NCBI GenBank assembly: GCA_959596515.1 | Contig: CAUFXR010000044.1 | Coordinates: forward strand, 1-19,936 | Source of the DNA: an uncultured Oscillospiraceae bacterium | GTDB taxonomy: Bacteria; Bacillota; Clostridia; Oscillospirales; Acutalibacteraceae | Length of the DNA stretch: 19,936 nt | Direction of reading: 5' to 3' | Shown here: one piece after another, positions 1 to 7,381 of the stretch | How the letters are laid out: every line of letters begins with the position of its first letter | Numbering within the stretch: the first letter of the stretch is position 1 | Position numbers and translations under genes: made by a program | The notes under the pieces: generated by a model | The model's input: only the letters and a program-made list of their open reading frames with translations | Database searches by the model: none | Told to the model about the DNA's origin: nothing

Positions 1-1
1 G

Positions 2-54
2 GAATTATGGGACTTTGAACTCTTTTCCTGTTGCTCTTAGTTTGACAATTCACT
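2..54. repeat. Left copy of 53-bp terminal inverted repeat
   Basis: This stretch is the exact reverse complement of 19884-19936, the last bases of the window, with no mismatch over 53 bp. The match stops abruptly after 54 (next bases gtgt here, against ttta in the reverse complement of the right end). Read on the minus strand it carries the last five codons of yitJ plus its stop, but an in-frame stop lies only a few codons upstream (67-69), so it is not a second yitJ end. It may be a contig-end or fold-back assembly effect, or a real inverted repeat. Confidence 0.9.
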
Positions 55-388
55 GTGTGAACAAGATCAGCGGAACCGGTGGTTATGGCTAAAAGCCTAC
101 TTGAGATTTAGGGAAACGATGGGAACTTCCGGCGCTGAAAAAACCCAAGGAGGTTAAAACGATGGGAATCAGATAGCTGAATTCCATTTTGGTAGGAATT
201 AAGTAGACAGCCAGCCGATCATTTTTTGCGAAGGATAGTGGAATCCGCCTGAATAAGGACGGACTTTCCCTTTTCAGGCGATTGCTGCGGTTGGTGTTCA
301 AAATTATCGACGGATAGGTGGAACTTTCCAATACTTGATTGATGAGAAAAAGTTTTTACGCTTATCTTTTTACCAAAATGAAACAATC
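55..388. other. Gene-free upstream region with one stem-loop
   Basis: No convincing gene was seen; an 80-codon minus-strand reading frame here has no ribosome site and no recognisable composition. A stem-loop is visible at 246-280, where CGCCTGAA (246-253) pairs with TTCAGGCG (273-280), with possible further AGG/CCT pairing in the loop. No T-run follows it on either strand, so it is not a standard terminator. A short direct repeat (AACGATGGGAA) occurs twice near 115 and 159. Confidence 0.4.
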
Positions 389-404
389 TTTACACTTTTG
401 TAAA
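389..404. promoter_or_regulatory. Palindromic operator-like site upstream of the MBOAT promoter
   Basis: TTTACA-CTTT-TGTAAA is a perfect 6-bp inverted repeat with a 4-bp centre, lying 15 bp upstream of the -35 box of the MBOAT promoter. The size and position fit a dimeric regulator site, but the regulator is unknown and AT-rich palindromes occur by chance. Confidence 0.3.
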
Positions 405-419
405 ATGTCCGCTAATCGG

Positions 420-449
420 TTGACAGGCTTCGACGTAATAGAGTAAACT
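420..449 (+). promoter_or_regulatory. SigA-type promoter for the MBOAT-DHHW operon
   Basis: A perfect -35 box TTGACA (420-425) is followed after 18 bp by TAAACT (444-449), a 4/6 match to the -10 consensus. It lies about 70 bp ahead of the MBOAT start, leaving a short leader. No other candidate upstream of 520 is as good. Confidence 0.6.
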
Positions 450-519
450 ATAAACACCAAAGATATTATGTAAATAAAAATCCATTTGGGTTTGAGTATA
501 GACTTGGAGTGTTTGGCGG

Positions 520-1989
520 ATGGTATTTTCCAATTTATTTTTTCTTTATTTCTTTTTGCCTCTTAATTTAATCTGTTATTTTTTAGCGAAAAGCATCCAT
601 GTAAGAAACGGAATACTAATAGGATTTTCGCTGTTTTTTTATGCCTGGGGTGAGCCGCGTTATGTTCCTCTATTGATAGGAATGGTTCTGATCAACTGGA
701 TTTTCGGACTGATGATCGAGAAATATCGGGGCCAAAAGCTGGCTAAAGTAGGCTTAATAGGTGCCTGTGTATGCAGCCTGACTCTGCTGGGGATTTTTAA
801 ATATCTCACCTTGATTTTAGGCACGACTCACGATCTATTCGGTTTGCCCAGTGTAGTACCCCAAATTTTACTGCCGATTGGTATTTCCTTTTATACGTTT
901 CAGCTGCTTTCCTATGTGGTGGATGTCTATCGGGGAGAGGTGGAAGCGCAGACTCACTTTTTCCGCCTGCTTCTTTATACCAGCCTGTTCCATCAGTGTA
1001 TTGCCGGACCGATCGTCCGATACAAGGATATTTCCGAGGAGATTTTATACCGGCAGATCAACCGAAGCGAAATGGCCCGGGGAATCAACCGGTTTGTGGC
1101 CGGACTCGCGAAAAAGGCAGTGCTGGCCAATACCTGTGGCCTTTTGGCGGATCAGTTTATCCTGACAGACGCCGCTGTGGCGGACGTGACTAAGTTCAGC
1201 CAAAATGCCGCAGCCCTTTCCTCCAAACCAGCGGTGATTCTGTGGATGGGCGTGCTGTTCTTCATGCTTCAAATCTATCTGGATTTTTCCGCTTATTCCG
1301 ATATGGCCATCGGTATGGGCCTGATGATCGGTTTTCATTATAAGGAAAACTTTAATTATCCCTATTTGTCGTCCACTGTTTCGGAGTTTTGGCGCAGATG
1401 GCACATCTCGCTTGGTTCGTTTTTTCGGGATTATGTATACATCCCCCTGGGTGGCAGCCGCAAAGGCTTAGGAAGAACAATTCTGAATTTATTCGTGGTT
1501 TGGGCACTGACCGGTTTGTGGCACGGCGCCAGCTGGAATTTTGTCCTGTGGGGATTATATTTCTTTGTTTTCATCGCTTTGGAACGGCTATTCCTGAACA
1601 AGGTGTTCGCAAAGCTTCCCGGGTTTGTGTCCCACATTTACCTGTTGCTCGTGGTTTACTTTGGCTGGATTTTATTCCGGTTTAAAAATATGGCGCTGAT
1701 TGGGGTCGTGCTTAAGGGAATGTTCTGCCAGAACGGAAATCCTTGGACTACCTTTGAAGCCAATACCACGTTGCTCAATTACATCTTTTTCCTAGTGGTC
1801 GCTGTCATTGCGGTTACACCGGTGGTGCGCAATATCGGACGGGTTATCACTGTGGCGTCCAACAGATCGGCGACCTGGTTTCGGGTCAACAGCGTGGTGC
1901 AGGTGGTAATGCCCTTAGTGCTTCTGCTGATTTCCACGATGAGCTTGGTAGGCAATAGTTATAATCCCTTCCTTTATTTCCAATTTTAA
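520..1989 (+). CDS. MBOAT family O-acyltransferase (AlgI/PatB-like)
   Basis: This 489-residue polytopic membrane protein belongs to the AlgI-like membrane-bound O-acyltransferases, which pass acyl (usually acetyl) groups across the membrane onto an extracellular polymer. About ten hydrophobic segments are spread over the whole length. The family core is visible: FWRRWHISLG at 290-299, the following YIPLGGSRKG loop, and the catalytic-histidine motif LWHGASWNF with His335. The length is typical for AlgI. ATG 520 is preceded by GGAG (506-509), a rather distant Shine-Dalgarno site. The next gene encodes a DHHW protein, the usual extracytoplasmic partner. The acceptor polymer (exopolysaccharide, teichoic acid or peptidoglycan) cannot be told from sequence; no alginate genes are present, so algI is not assigned. 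Confidence 0.92.
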   Translation: MVFSNLFFLYFFLPLNLICYFLAKSIHVRNGILIGFSLFFYAWGEPRYVPLLIGMVLINWIFGLMIEKYRGQKLAKVGLIGACVCSLTLLGIFKYLTLILGTTHDLFGLPSVVPQILLPIGISFYTFQLLSYVVDVYRGEVEAQTHFFRLLLYTSLFHQCIAGPIVRYKDISEEILYRQINRSEMARGINRFVAGLAKKAVLANTCGLLADQFILTDAAVADVTKFSQNAAALSSKPAVILWMGVLFFMLQIYLDFSAYSDMAIGMGLMIGFHYKENFNYPYLSSTVSEFWRRWHISLGSFFRDYVYIPLGGSRKGLGRTILNLFVVWALTGLWHGASWNFVLWGLYFFVFIALERLFLNKVFAKLPGFVSHIYLLLVVYFGWILFRFKNMALIGVVLKGMFCQNGNPWTTFEANTTLLNYIFFLVVAVIAVTPVVRNIGRVITVASNRSATWFRVNSVVQVVMPLVLLLISTMSLVGNSYNPFLYFQF

Positions 1990-2106
1990 GATAAAATCTG
2001 TTTTCAGTTCAGCGCGAATAGATTTTAGCGCCAAGCTTTTTAAGTGCTGTTCGTTGTTTTATAGTTTGCCGGCTTTTGAAATATCCGGCGATCAGGAGGC
2101 TTTTTC

Positions 2107-3492
2107 ATGGCGAGAGGAACCCGAGTTCAAAGAAAATATAAATTGCCAAGCAGCAAAAGACGGAAAGTATCCAATGTGAAAATAGGGGCGTTTTTTATGA
2201 TGATGCTGGTGTTCGGCATCATCGCGCTGATCATTCCCCTGCGGCCAACGGAATCGGTGGTGGAAAAGCGGGAACTGACTGAGTTCCCTGAATTCAGCTT
2301 TCAGGCCTTGGTGGATGGCAGCTACTTTAAACAGGTGGATCTGTGGTTTTCCGATACCTTTCCCTTTCGGGACGCTTTTACCAGCGCGAACGCCCGGCTC
2401 AAGAACCTTTATGGCATCCATCCGGCTACGGTTCACGGTGAGGTGACCACCGGTGACGTTATTCCAGACAAACCGGCAAAACCAACTGTGTCCTCCAGCG
2501 GATCTTCCAGTGAGCCTTCGCAGTCTCAGACCTCCTCCGTGTCTTCCGCTGAAAATAGCTCCTCTGAGGCCAGCAGTAAGGAGGAAAAGCCAATTCCTAC
2601 CACCACCCTGAATGCTGTTCTGCTGGCTGGCGACAGCGCTTTTGAGTACTATAATTTCAACCTGGAGGTCGCGGATCAATATGCCTCCACGGTCAATGAT
2701 ATCACTCAGAAGCTGCAGGGCAAGGCTACCGTATATGATATGATCGTGCCGACCAGCATTGATATTATGCTGCCGGAATCCACCAGGGCAGGTCTTAATA
2801 CGGACGATCAGAAAAAGGCTATTGATTATATGTATGGCTCTATGGTAGATGAGACAAAGAAGATCGATATCTATGATACCCTGATGGCCCATAATGACGA
2901 ATATCTGTATTTCCGTACCGATCACCACTGGACAGCTTTGGGAGCTTACTACGCCTACGAGGAGTTCGCCAAGGCAAAGGGCGTTAAGCCCTTGCCCTTA
3001 TCCAAATACGAGAAAGTGGAATTTCCGGATTTTCTGGGCTCGTTCTATTCGGATACGGAGAAAAACCCGACGCTGGAGCAAAATCCTGATACAGTGGTGG
3101 CGTACATTCCGCCTGACACCAATGATATTACCTGTACTCAGAGTGACGGGAGTATTTTGGAATGGAAAATCGTCTATGACGCTACGGATTACAGCTCCAG
3201 CCTGAAGTATAATTGCTTTATTGGCGGTGATCAGCCGATCTCCGTGATTAACAATCCCAATAAAAAGGATAAATCAGCCTGTGTGGTGGTCAAGGAATCG
3301 TTCGGTAACGCTTTTGTACCTTTCCTGGTCTCCCATTACCAAACGGTTTACGTAGTGGATTACCGCTATTGGGAAGGCTCCATTTCCCAGCTGGTCGCGG
3401 AAAAGGGAATTCAGGATGTCATTTTGTGCAATAATATTTCCGCCACCCGAAGCGCCGCTCTGGTTGACGCGATGGGTACAGTCCTTTACTGA
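2107..3492 (+). CDS. DHHW family membrane-anchored protein (AlgJ/AlgX-like acyl transfer partner)
   Basis: This 461-residue protein has a basic N-terminus, one membrane segment at about 24-44, a Ser-rich low-complexity linker at about 127-160, and an SGNH-like extracellular domain. The family signature TDHHW lies at 271-275. By analogy with AlgJ/AlgX, Asp272 and His274 plus Ser398 in KESFGN would form the catalytic triad; this is inferred from motif order. A strong AGGAGG (2094-2099) precedes ATG 2107 by 7 nt. The gene follows the MBOAT gene by 117 bp with no terminator between them, so they are probably co-transcribed: the MBOAT exports the acyl group and this protein may transfer it to the polymer. 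The linker probably spaces the catalytic domain from the membrane. Confidence 0.88.
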   Translation: MARGTRVQRKYKLPSSKRRKVSNVKIGAFFMMMLVFGIIALIIPLRPTESVVEKRELTEFPEFSFQALVDGSYFKQVDLWFSDTFPFRDAFTSANARLKNLYGIHPATVHGEVTTGDVIPDKPAKPTVSSSGSSSEPSQSQTSSVSSAENSSSEASSKEEKPIPTTTLNAVLLAGDSAFEYYNFNLEVADQYASTVNDITQKLQGKATVYDMIVPTSIDIMLPESTRAGLNTDDQKKAIDYMYGSMVDETKKIDIYDTLMAHNDEYLYFRTDHHWTALGAYYAYEEFAKAKGVKPLPLSKYEKVEFPDFLGSFYSDTEKNPTLEQNPDTVVAYIPPDTNDITCTQSDGSILEWKIVYDATDYSSSLKYNCFIGGDQPISVINNPNKKDKSACVVVKESFGNAFVPFLVSHYQTVYVVDYRYWEGSISQLVAEKGIQDVILCNNISATRSAALVDAMGTVLY

Positions 3493-3507
3493 TTTCACGA
3501 TTTACGA

Positions 3508-3631
3508 AAGCGCCCAGTCGAGGGTGGCCCGAGTCTGACGATTGTTGTGTTCACAGGGGTGAGAAGAAAATCGTTGAGAACGGCCTTTGGCGGCATAAAA
3601 TGTTTTTATGCCGCCTTGAGACTGGGCGCTT
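3508..3631. repeat. Nested-stem structured element (possible terminator RNA or MITE-like repeat)
   Basis: A perfect 12-bp outer stem joins AAGCGCCCAGTC (3508-3519) to GACTGGGCGCTT (3620-3631). Inside it is a perfect 12-bp hairpin, GGCGGCATAAAA (3589-3600) with TTTTATGCCGCC (3604-3615) around a 3-nt loop, and a weaker ACGATT/AATCGT helix enclosing a TTCAC/GTGAG hairpin. The element starts 16 bp after the DHHW stop. It is not followed by a good T-run. It matches no riboswitch or housekeeping RNA that I recognise. It could act as the end of the MBOAT-DHHW transcript, be a small RNA, or be a dispersed palindromic repeat with 12-bp terminal inverted repeats. Confidence 0.6.
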
Positions 3632-3660
3632 ACACTTTTGAAAAAGGGAAAAGTTTATTC

Positions 3661-3689
3661 TTTACTTTATTTCCCTTGTTGTTTATACT
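3661..3689 (+). promoter_or_regulatory. Candidate promoter for the transglutaminase lipoprotein gene
   Basis: TTTACT (3661-3666, 4/6 to -35) is followed by 17 bp and TATACT (3684-3689, 5/6 to -10). It is the best SigA-like site between the structured element and the start codon and would give a leader of about 85 nt. Confidence 0.4.
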
Positions 3690-3780
3690 TTAATTGTAGA
3701 CCTGTTTTCGAAGAGCCGCGTCTGCGGCGTTATCGGTTGTGATGGTACTTTTCTTGTTTGAAAGAGAGAAGATAGAGCGG

Positions 3781-4773
3781 ATGAAAAAACGTATGAAAAA
3801 AGCAGCGGCGTTATGGCTCACTGTTTTTCTTCTCTTTGCTTTTTTCTGCGGATGCCAGGGAGAGGATCCTCCTTCCGGCGGAGCGGAAAGCGAAGAGAGC
3901 GTCTCGGATTCCTCTTCCGTTTCTGTGCCGTCCGGCTCCAGCCAAGAGCCAGGCGGACAGCGAGACCCTAAGCCAGTGGTGTTAACGCCAACGGCTCCGG
4001 GAACGGAGGTCCTGGGGAACGAGGTGGTTACCATCGACGTTTCCAATAAAGCCGACGGTTATATGACAGTGACCTATCATGGGGATAACCCCAAGGTAAA
4101 GCTGCAAATCAAATATGTTCCGGATGAGGGAACGGCATATACCTACAACCTTCAGACGGGCCAAAGTGACGTGTTCCTGTTTTCCAGGGGAGACGGGGAA
4201 TACCAGATCACTGTCAATGAAAATATTGAGGGTAACCGGTATTCTCAGGCGTTCGCAGGGACCTGCCAGGTCACTTTAAAGGACCAGCTGACCCCATTTT
4301 TATATCCAAATCAGTATGTAAAATTCACAGAGGACAGCAAGGCGGTCGAGGAAAGCCAAATACTGGTGCAGAACGCCAACGATGATCTGGAGGCGATCGC
4401 GGCGATTTACGATTACGTGATCGGGAATATCCAGTATGATTTTGACAAGGCTGCCTCGGTGCAAAGCGGATATCTGCCGGATATCGATGAGACGCTAAGC
4501 ACCAAAAAGGGAATCTGCTTTGATTATGCCGCGCTGATGACGGCCATGCTCCGGGCTCAGCGTATTCCCACCAAGCTGGTAGTAGGCTATGCCGGCGAAC
4601 TTTACCACGCTTGGATCAGCGTATATCTGGACGGTGTGGGATGGATCGACAATATCATTTATTTTGATGGAAAAAGCTGGGTGCGCATGGATCCCACGTT
4701 TGCCGCCTCGGGCGGCAGTGCCTCAGAATATGTGGGGGATGGCAGCAACTATCATGACCTTTATTACTATTGA
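3781..4773 (+). CDS. Transglutaminase-like lipoprotein
   Basis: From ATG 3781 the protein has 330 residues. It begins with a lipoprotein signal peptide: basic MKKRMKK, a hydrophobic core, then CGC with Cys25 as the likely lipidated residue. A Ser/Gly/Pro/Glu-rich linker follows to about residue 65, then a beta-rich region, then a transglutaminase/protease-like core. All three family catalytic residues are visible: Cys246 in KGICFDYAAL, His276 in LYHAWISVY and Asp304 in VRMDPTF. Such bacterial domains may cross-link or cleave proteins; which applies here is unknown. An in-frame ATG at 3739 was rejected because it lacks a ribosome site and would bury the signal peptide. The gene lies 143 bp upstream of the pilus-like operon with no obvious terminator between them, so an accessory role at the cell surface is possible but unproven. 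Confidence 0.85.
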   Translation: MKKRMKKAAALWLTVFLLFAFFCGCQGEDPPSGGAESEESVSDSSSVSVPSGSSQEPGGQRDPKPVVLTPTAPGTEVLGNEVVTIDVSNKADGYMTVTYHGDNPKVKLQIKYVPDEGTAYTYNLQTGQSDVFLFSRGDGEYQITVNENIEGNRYSQAFAGTCQVTLKDQLTPFLYPNQYVKFTEDSKAVEESQILVQNANDDLEAIAAIYDYVIGNIQYDFDKAASVQSGYLPDIDETLSTKKGICFDYAALMTAMLRAQRIPTKLVVGYAGELYHAWISVYLDGVGWIDNIIYFDGKSWVRMDPTFAASGGSASEYVGDGSNYHDLYYY

Positions 4774-4916
4774 TTTTTGAACAGGCGAAGGTGCGCCGAT
4801 GGCAAAGTTATTTGTGATATCAGACGCTTGGCAAAGCCAAATTTCGACTGAGCGGAATAGGCCGGGATTTTCTGGCCGCCGCTTTGTCATACGACGGATT
4901 AGGGAGGGAACCAAGG

Positions 4917-5957
4917 ATGAACAAGCGAAGAACACTTTCTAATAGTGAGGTTTCCGCGTTTTGCGGCCAGCTTTCCTTGATTGTGAAGGCGGGGATCTCC
5001 CTGCAGGAAGGTCTTTTGATTATGGCGGAGGACGACAAAAACGGCCGGGGCGGCGAGATTATCGAAAAGCTGACCGATGTGATGGAGGCCGGCGGCAGCT
5101 TTGCCATGGCGTTAAAGGAATCGGGAGAGTTTCCGGACTATATGGTGACTATGGTGGAAATCGGCGAGACATCCGGCAAGCTGGAAGAGGTGCTGGAATC
5201 CCTGCGGGCTTACTACGAGCGAAATGACGCGATTTCCAGGAATATCAGAAGTTCGGTGGTTTACCCTTTGGTGATGATTGTCATGATGGTGGCGGTTATC
5301 CTGGTAATTATTATTCAGGTGCTTCCGGTATTCCAGCAGGTCTTTGAGCAACTGGGCGGTGAAATGTCCCAGTTTGCCCAGGGACTGATGAGCTTCGGCA
5401 GAGGCATCAGCCAATATGCCATATGGATCGTGACGGTTCTTATAATTGTGATCGCGGCGGTGGCCTTCCTCCGGATAACGAAAAAGGGAAAGGCATTCTT
5501 TTCCGCTTTGGGAGGAAAGCTTTTCCGGCGGCTCAGCCGGGCTGTGGATTCCGGTCGGTTCGCATCCGGCATGGCGCTGATGCTCAGCTCTGGCCTGGAT
5601 TTGGACCAGTCGGTGGAAATGACCGAGCGGCTGATGGAGCATCCGGGCACCAAGAAAAAAATACAGCGGATGAAAGAACGCATGGACGCCGGAGTCAGCT
5701 TCGCTGAGGCGGCGGTGGAAACAGGACTTTTTTCCGCTCTTCACAGCAAAATGCTGAAAATCGGCCAGCAAACCGGCAGTATGGATACGGTCATGCATCA
5801 GATCGCGGAACAATATGAGGAAGAGGTCGACCGACGGCTCAGCGCCCTGATTGCCGCGCTAGAGCCAACACTGGTGGCGGTGCTTTCTCTGATCGTTGGC
5901 ATGATTTTGCTTTCTGTCATGCTTCCGCTGATGGGGATCATGTCCGCCATTGGATAG
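4917..5957 (+). CDS. pilC: Type II secretion/type IV pilus inner-membrane platform protein (PilC/GspF family)
   Basis: PilC/GspF proteins form the membrane platform on which pilus ATPases act. This 346-residue protein has two tandem GspF domains (roughly 12-135 and 215-340), each with the family pattern of an amphipathic FxxxLxxxxxxG helix and an IGExTG/IGQQTG loop, and three membrane segments near 113-137, 165-188 and 316-340. It is shorter than proteobacterial PilC (about 400) because it lacks most of the N-terminal cytoplasmic extension. ATG 4917 was chosen over the in-frame TTG 4884 because AGGGAGG (4901-4907) sits 9 nt upstream. The first gene of a compact operon ending in pilT, it is followed by the next start after 10 bp. 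No assembly ATPase (PilB/GspE) lies beside it. Confidence 0.9.
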   Translation: MNKRRTLSNSEVSAFCGQLSLIVKAGISLQEGLLIMAEDDKNGRGGEIIEKLTDVMEAGGSFAMALKESGEFPDYMVTMVEIGETSGKLEEVLESLRAYYERNDAISRNIRSSVVYPLVMIVMMVAVILVIIIQVLPVFQQVFEQLGGEMSQFAQGLMSFGRGISQYAIWIVTVLIIVIAAVAFLRITKKGKAFFSALGGKLFRRLSRAVDSGRFASGMALMLSSGLDLDQSVEMTERLMEHPGTKKKIQRMKERMDAGVSFAEAAVETGLFSALHSKMLKIGQQTGSMDTVMHQIAEQYEEEVDRRLSALIAALEPTLVAVLSLIVGMILLSVMLPLMGIMSAIG

Positions 5958-5967
5958 GAGAACAAAA

Positions 5968-6300
5968 ATGAAAAAAGCGTTTGTGTCCTACGAGAAAAAG
6001 AAGCGGTTCTCCTGGGGGCTTTTGTTGTCTATTGTATCCGTGATGATCATCGTAGGGTTTGTGATTTACGGTGTGGGAAACGTTTCCCGCTCCGCTTCCC
6101 AGGAACGATTGAAGACGGCTGAACAGTCGGTGATCCGGGCTACGGTGCAGTGCTATGCCATCGAGGGGAAATATCCCCCTAATTTAGACTATTTAGAGGA
6201 AAACTACGGTCTGATTTTGGACCGCGAGCATTATGTGTACCACTACCGGCTGGAGGGATCGAACCTAATGCCGGAAATTCAGGTGTTTGAGGAAAAGTGA
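5968..6300 (+). CDS. Small pilin-like membrane-anchored protein, non-canonical leader
   Basis: This 110-residue protein has a basic N-terminus (KKKRFSWG), one hydrophobic helix at about 17-37, and a short soluble domain. The stretch after the helix (residues about 45-65, ending EGKYPPNLDYL) resembles the alpha1-C helix and following Tyr-Pro segment of pseudopilins. A glycine precedes the hydrophobic helix, but there is no Glu at mature position 5, so a normal prepilin peptidase site is doubtful. AGGAG (5956-5960) overlaps the pilC stop and sits 7 nt before ATG 5968. The location inside the pilC-pilT operon supports a minor pilin or assembly role. No named family was recognised. Confidence 0.7.
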   Translation: MKKAFVSYEKKKRFSWGLLLSIVSVMIIVGFVIYGVGNVSRSASQERLKTAEQSVIRATVQCYAIEGKYPPNLDYLEENYGLILDREHYVYHYRLEGSNLMPEIQVFEEK

Positions 6301-6457
6301 CCCGGAGAGCTCTGTGCTTTTAGGACGATTTTATGCCGGAAAATCAAACCGGGAAAAGGAATTTTGAGCTCACGGTACAATACAGAAAAAAGCTGACGTA
6401 GGATTTGCGCCGCCGGTAAAGCCGCAGAAAGAAAAACTCACGAAAGGGGGAATCTCT
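6301..6457. other. Operon-internal spacer of 157 bp
   Basis: This is the only sizeable gap in the pilus-like operon. It carries no recognisable terminator or good promoter. A 22-codon frame from ATG 6333 to TAG 6401 has only a weak AGGA site and lacks the hydrophobic helix expected of a pilin, so it was not called. Confidence 0.4.
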
Positions 6458-6949
6458 GTGATACGGAACCGACACACCACGGATTTAATTTTCGTATTAT
6501 CTTTGTTTTGCTTGTTTACTGTGCTGTCCCTGCTGGTGGTTATTCAGGGAGCGGATGTATACCAGGGTATTTCCCAGGAGATGGATGCCAATTATAGCGC
6601 TCGGGGCACGGTGGCGTATCTGACAGAGAAAGTGCGTCAGAATGACCGGAAAAACGGCGTAGCGGTGAGGGAGGTCGGCGGAGAGCCCGCGTTAGTGTTT
6701 TCCGAGGAGATCGGCGGCGAGGTTTATGAGACCTGGTCTTATTTGTATAACGGCAGTCTGCGGGAGGTTACCGTGAAGCAGGGAACGGAAATTACGCCGG
6801 AAAGCGGTCAGCCGATTATGGAGCTGAACGATCTGAAGCTGGAGATCCCAGACAGCCGGTTGTTGCGGATCATTGCCACAGATACGGAAGACCGGGTTTA
6901 TGAAAGTGCCGTATGCTTTCAAAGCGGAAACTTGGAGGTGACGTCATGA
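6458..6949 (+). CDS. DUF4860-like pilin-cluster protein
   Basis: The protein has 163 residues, starting at GTG 6458 behind AAAGGGGG (6443-6450). It has a short polar N-terminus, a hydrophobic segment at about 10-31, then a soluble domain rich in beta-prone and charged residues, with an alternating VRQNDRKNG/VREVGG/LVFSEE pattern recalling GspJ-like minor pseudopilins. I associate it with the Clostridia DUF4860 group found beside PilC/PilT genes; this is from memory of the family's look and context, not a search. There is no Gly-Phe prepilin cleavage site. It overlaps the next gene by 4 bp (ATGA), indicating translational coupling. Probable role: minor pseudopilin of the local assembly machine. 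Confidence 0.7.
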   Translation: MIRNRHTTDLIFVLSLFCLFTVLSLLVVIQGADVYQGISQEMDANYSARGTVAYLTEKVRQNDRKNGVAVREVGGEPALVFSEEIGGEVYETWSYLYNGSLREVTVKQGTEITPESGQPIMELNDLKLEIPDSRLLRIIATDTEDRVYESAVCFQSGNLEVTS

Positions 6950-7365
6950 CAGAGCGGTCCAGATCCAAGAGCAGGCTTTTCTTTATTGAGATTTTAATAA
7001 TAATTGTATTTTTTTCGATTTGCGCCGGTGTGTGCATGAATCTGTTTGCCAAAGCCAAATTGATCAGCGTGGAAAGCTCAGATCTTACCAAAGGCGTGAT
7101 GGAGGCGCAGACAGCCGCTGAAACCATCAAAGCGGAGGGGGATTCTCCGGAGCTTGAAAAGCTGTTAGGTGGCTATCGGGATGGAAATACGATCCGGATT
7201 TACTATGACGGACAATGGAAAAAGTTGTCCCAAGGAGAAGGAACCCCGGTTTACGAGGTCGGAATTTACCTAACGGAGGAACAGGGGCTCTTGACAGCTG
7301 AGATCCAGGTACTGAAAGGTGGTCAGGAGATTCACGCTTTGGAGGCGAAAACAGTACAGCCGTAG
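6946..7365 (+). CDS. Pilin-like single-pass protein with E5-like residue
   Basis: The start is ATG 6946, overlapping the preceding stop, with GGAGGTG (6934-6940) 5 nt upstream. The 139-residue product has a basic leader (MTERSRSKSR) followed by LFFIEILIIIVFF, then a helix and a small beta-rich domain. If cleavage occurred after Arg10, Glu15 would be position 5 of the mature protein, as in type IV pilins and GspH/I-type pseudopilins. The residue before the site is Arg, not the Gly that prepilin peptidases require, so processing is uncertain. Operon position and overall architecture support a minor pilin-like subunit. No named family was recognised. Confidence 0.7.
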   Translation: MTERSRSKSRLFFIEILIIIVFFSICAGVCMNLFAKAKLISVESSDLTKGVMEAQTAAETIKAEGDSPELEKLLGGYRDGNTIRIYYDGQWKKLSQGEGTPVYEVGIYLTEEQGLLTAEIQVLKGGQEIHALEAKTVQP

Positions 7366-7381
7366 CGGACGTGGAGTGTTG

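Noticed and set aside
89..331. 80-codon minus-strand reading frame at the left end
   Set aside because: No ribosome site, no recognisable domain, and it spans the stem-loop region; chance frame.
2092..2928. 278-codon minus-strand frame within the DHHW gene
   Set aside because: Antisense to a gene with a strong ribosome site and clear DHHW motif; no family features.
3519..3532. GAGGGTGGCCCG resembling a T-box antiterminator motif
   Set aside because: It lies just after a gene, lacks specifier stem and the full GGGTGGNACCGCG sequence, and no aminoacyl-tRNA-related gene follows.
5112..5813. 233-codon minus-strand frame within pilC
   Set aside because: Antisense shadow of a strongly supported gene; His-rich composition is a by-product of the coding strand.
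6333..6401. 22-codon frame in the pilus operon spacer
   Set aside because: Weak ribosome site, no hydrophobic helix, no pilin features.
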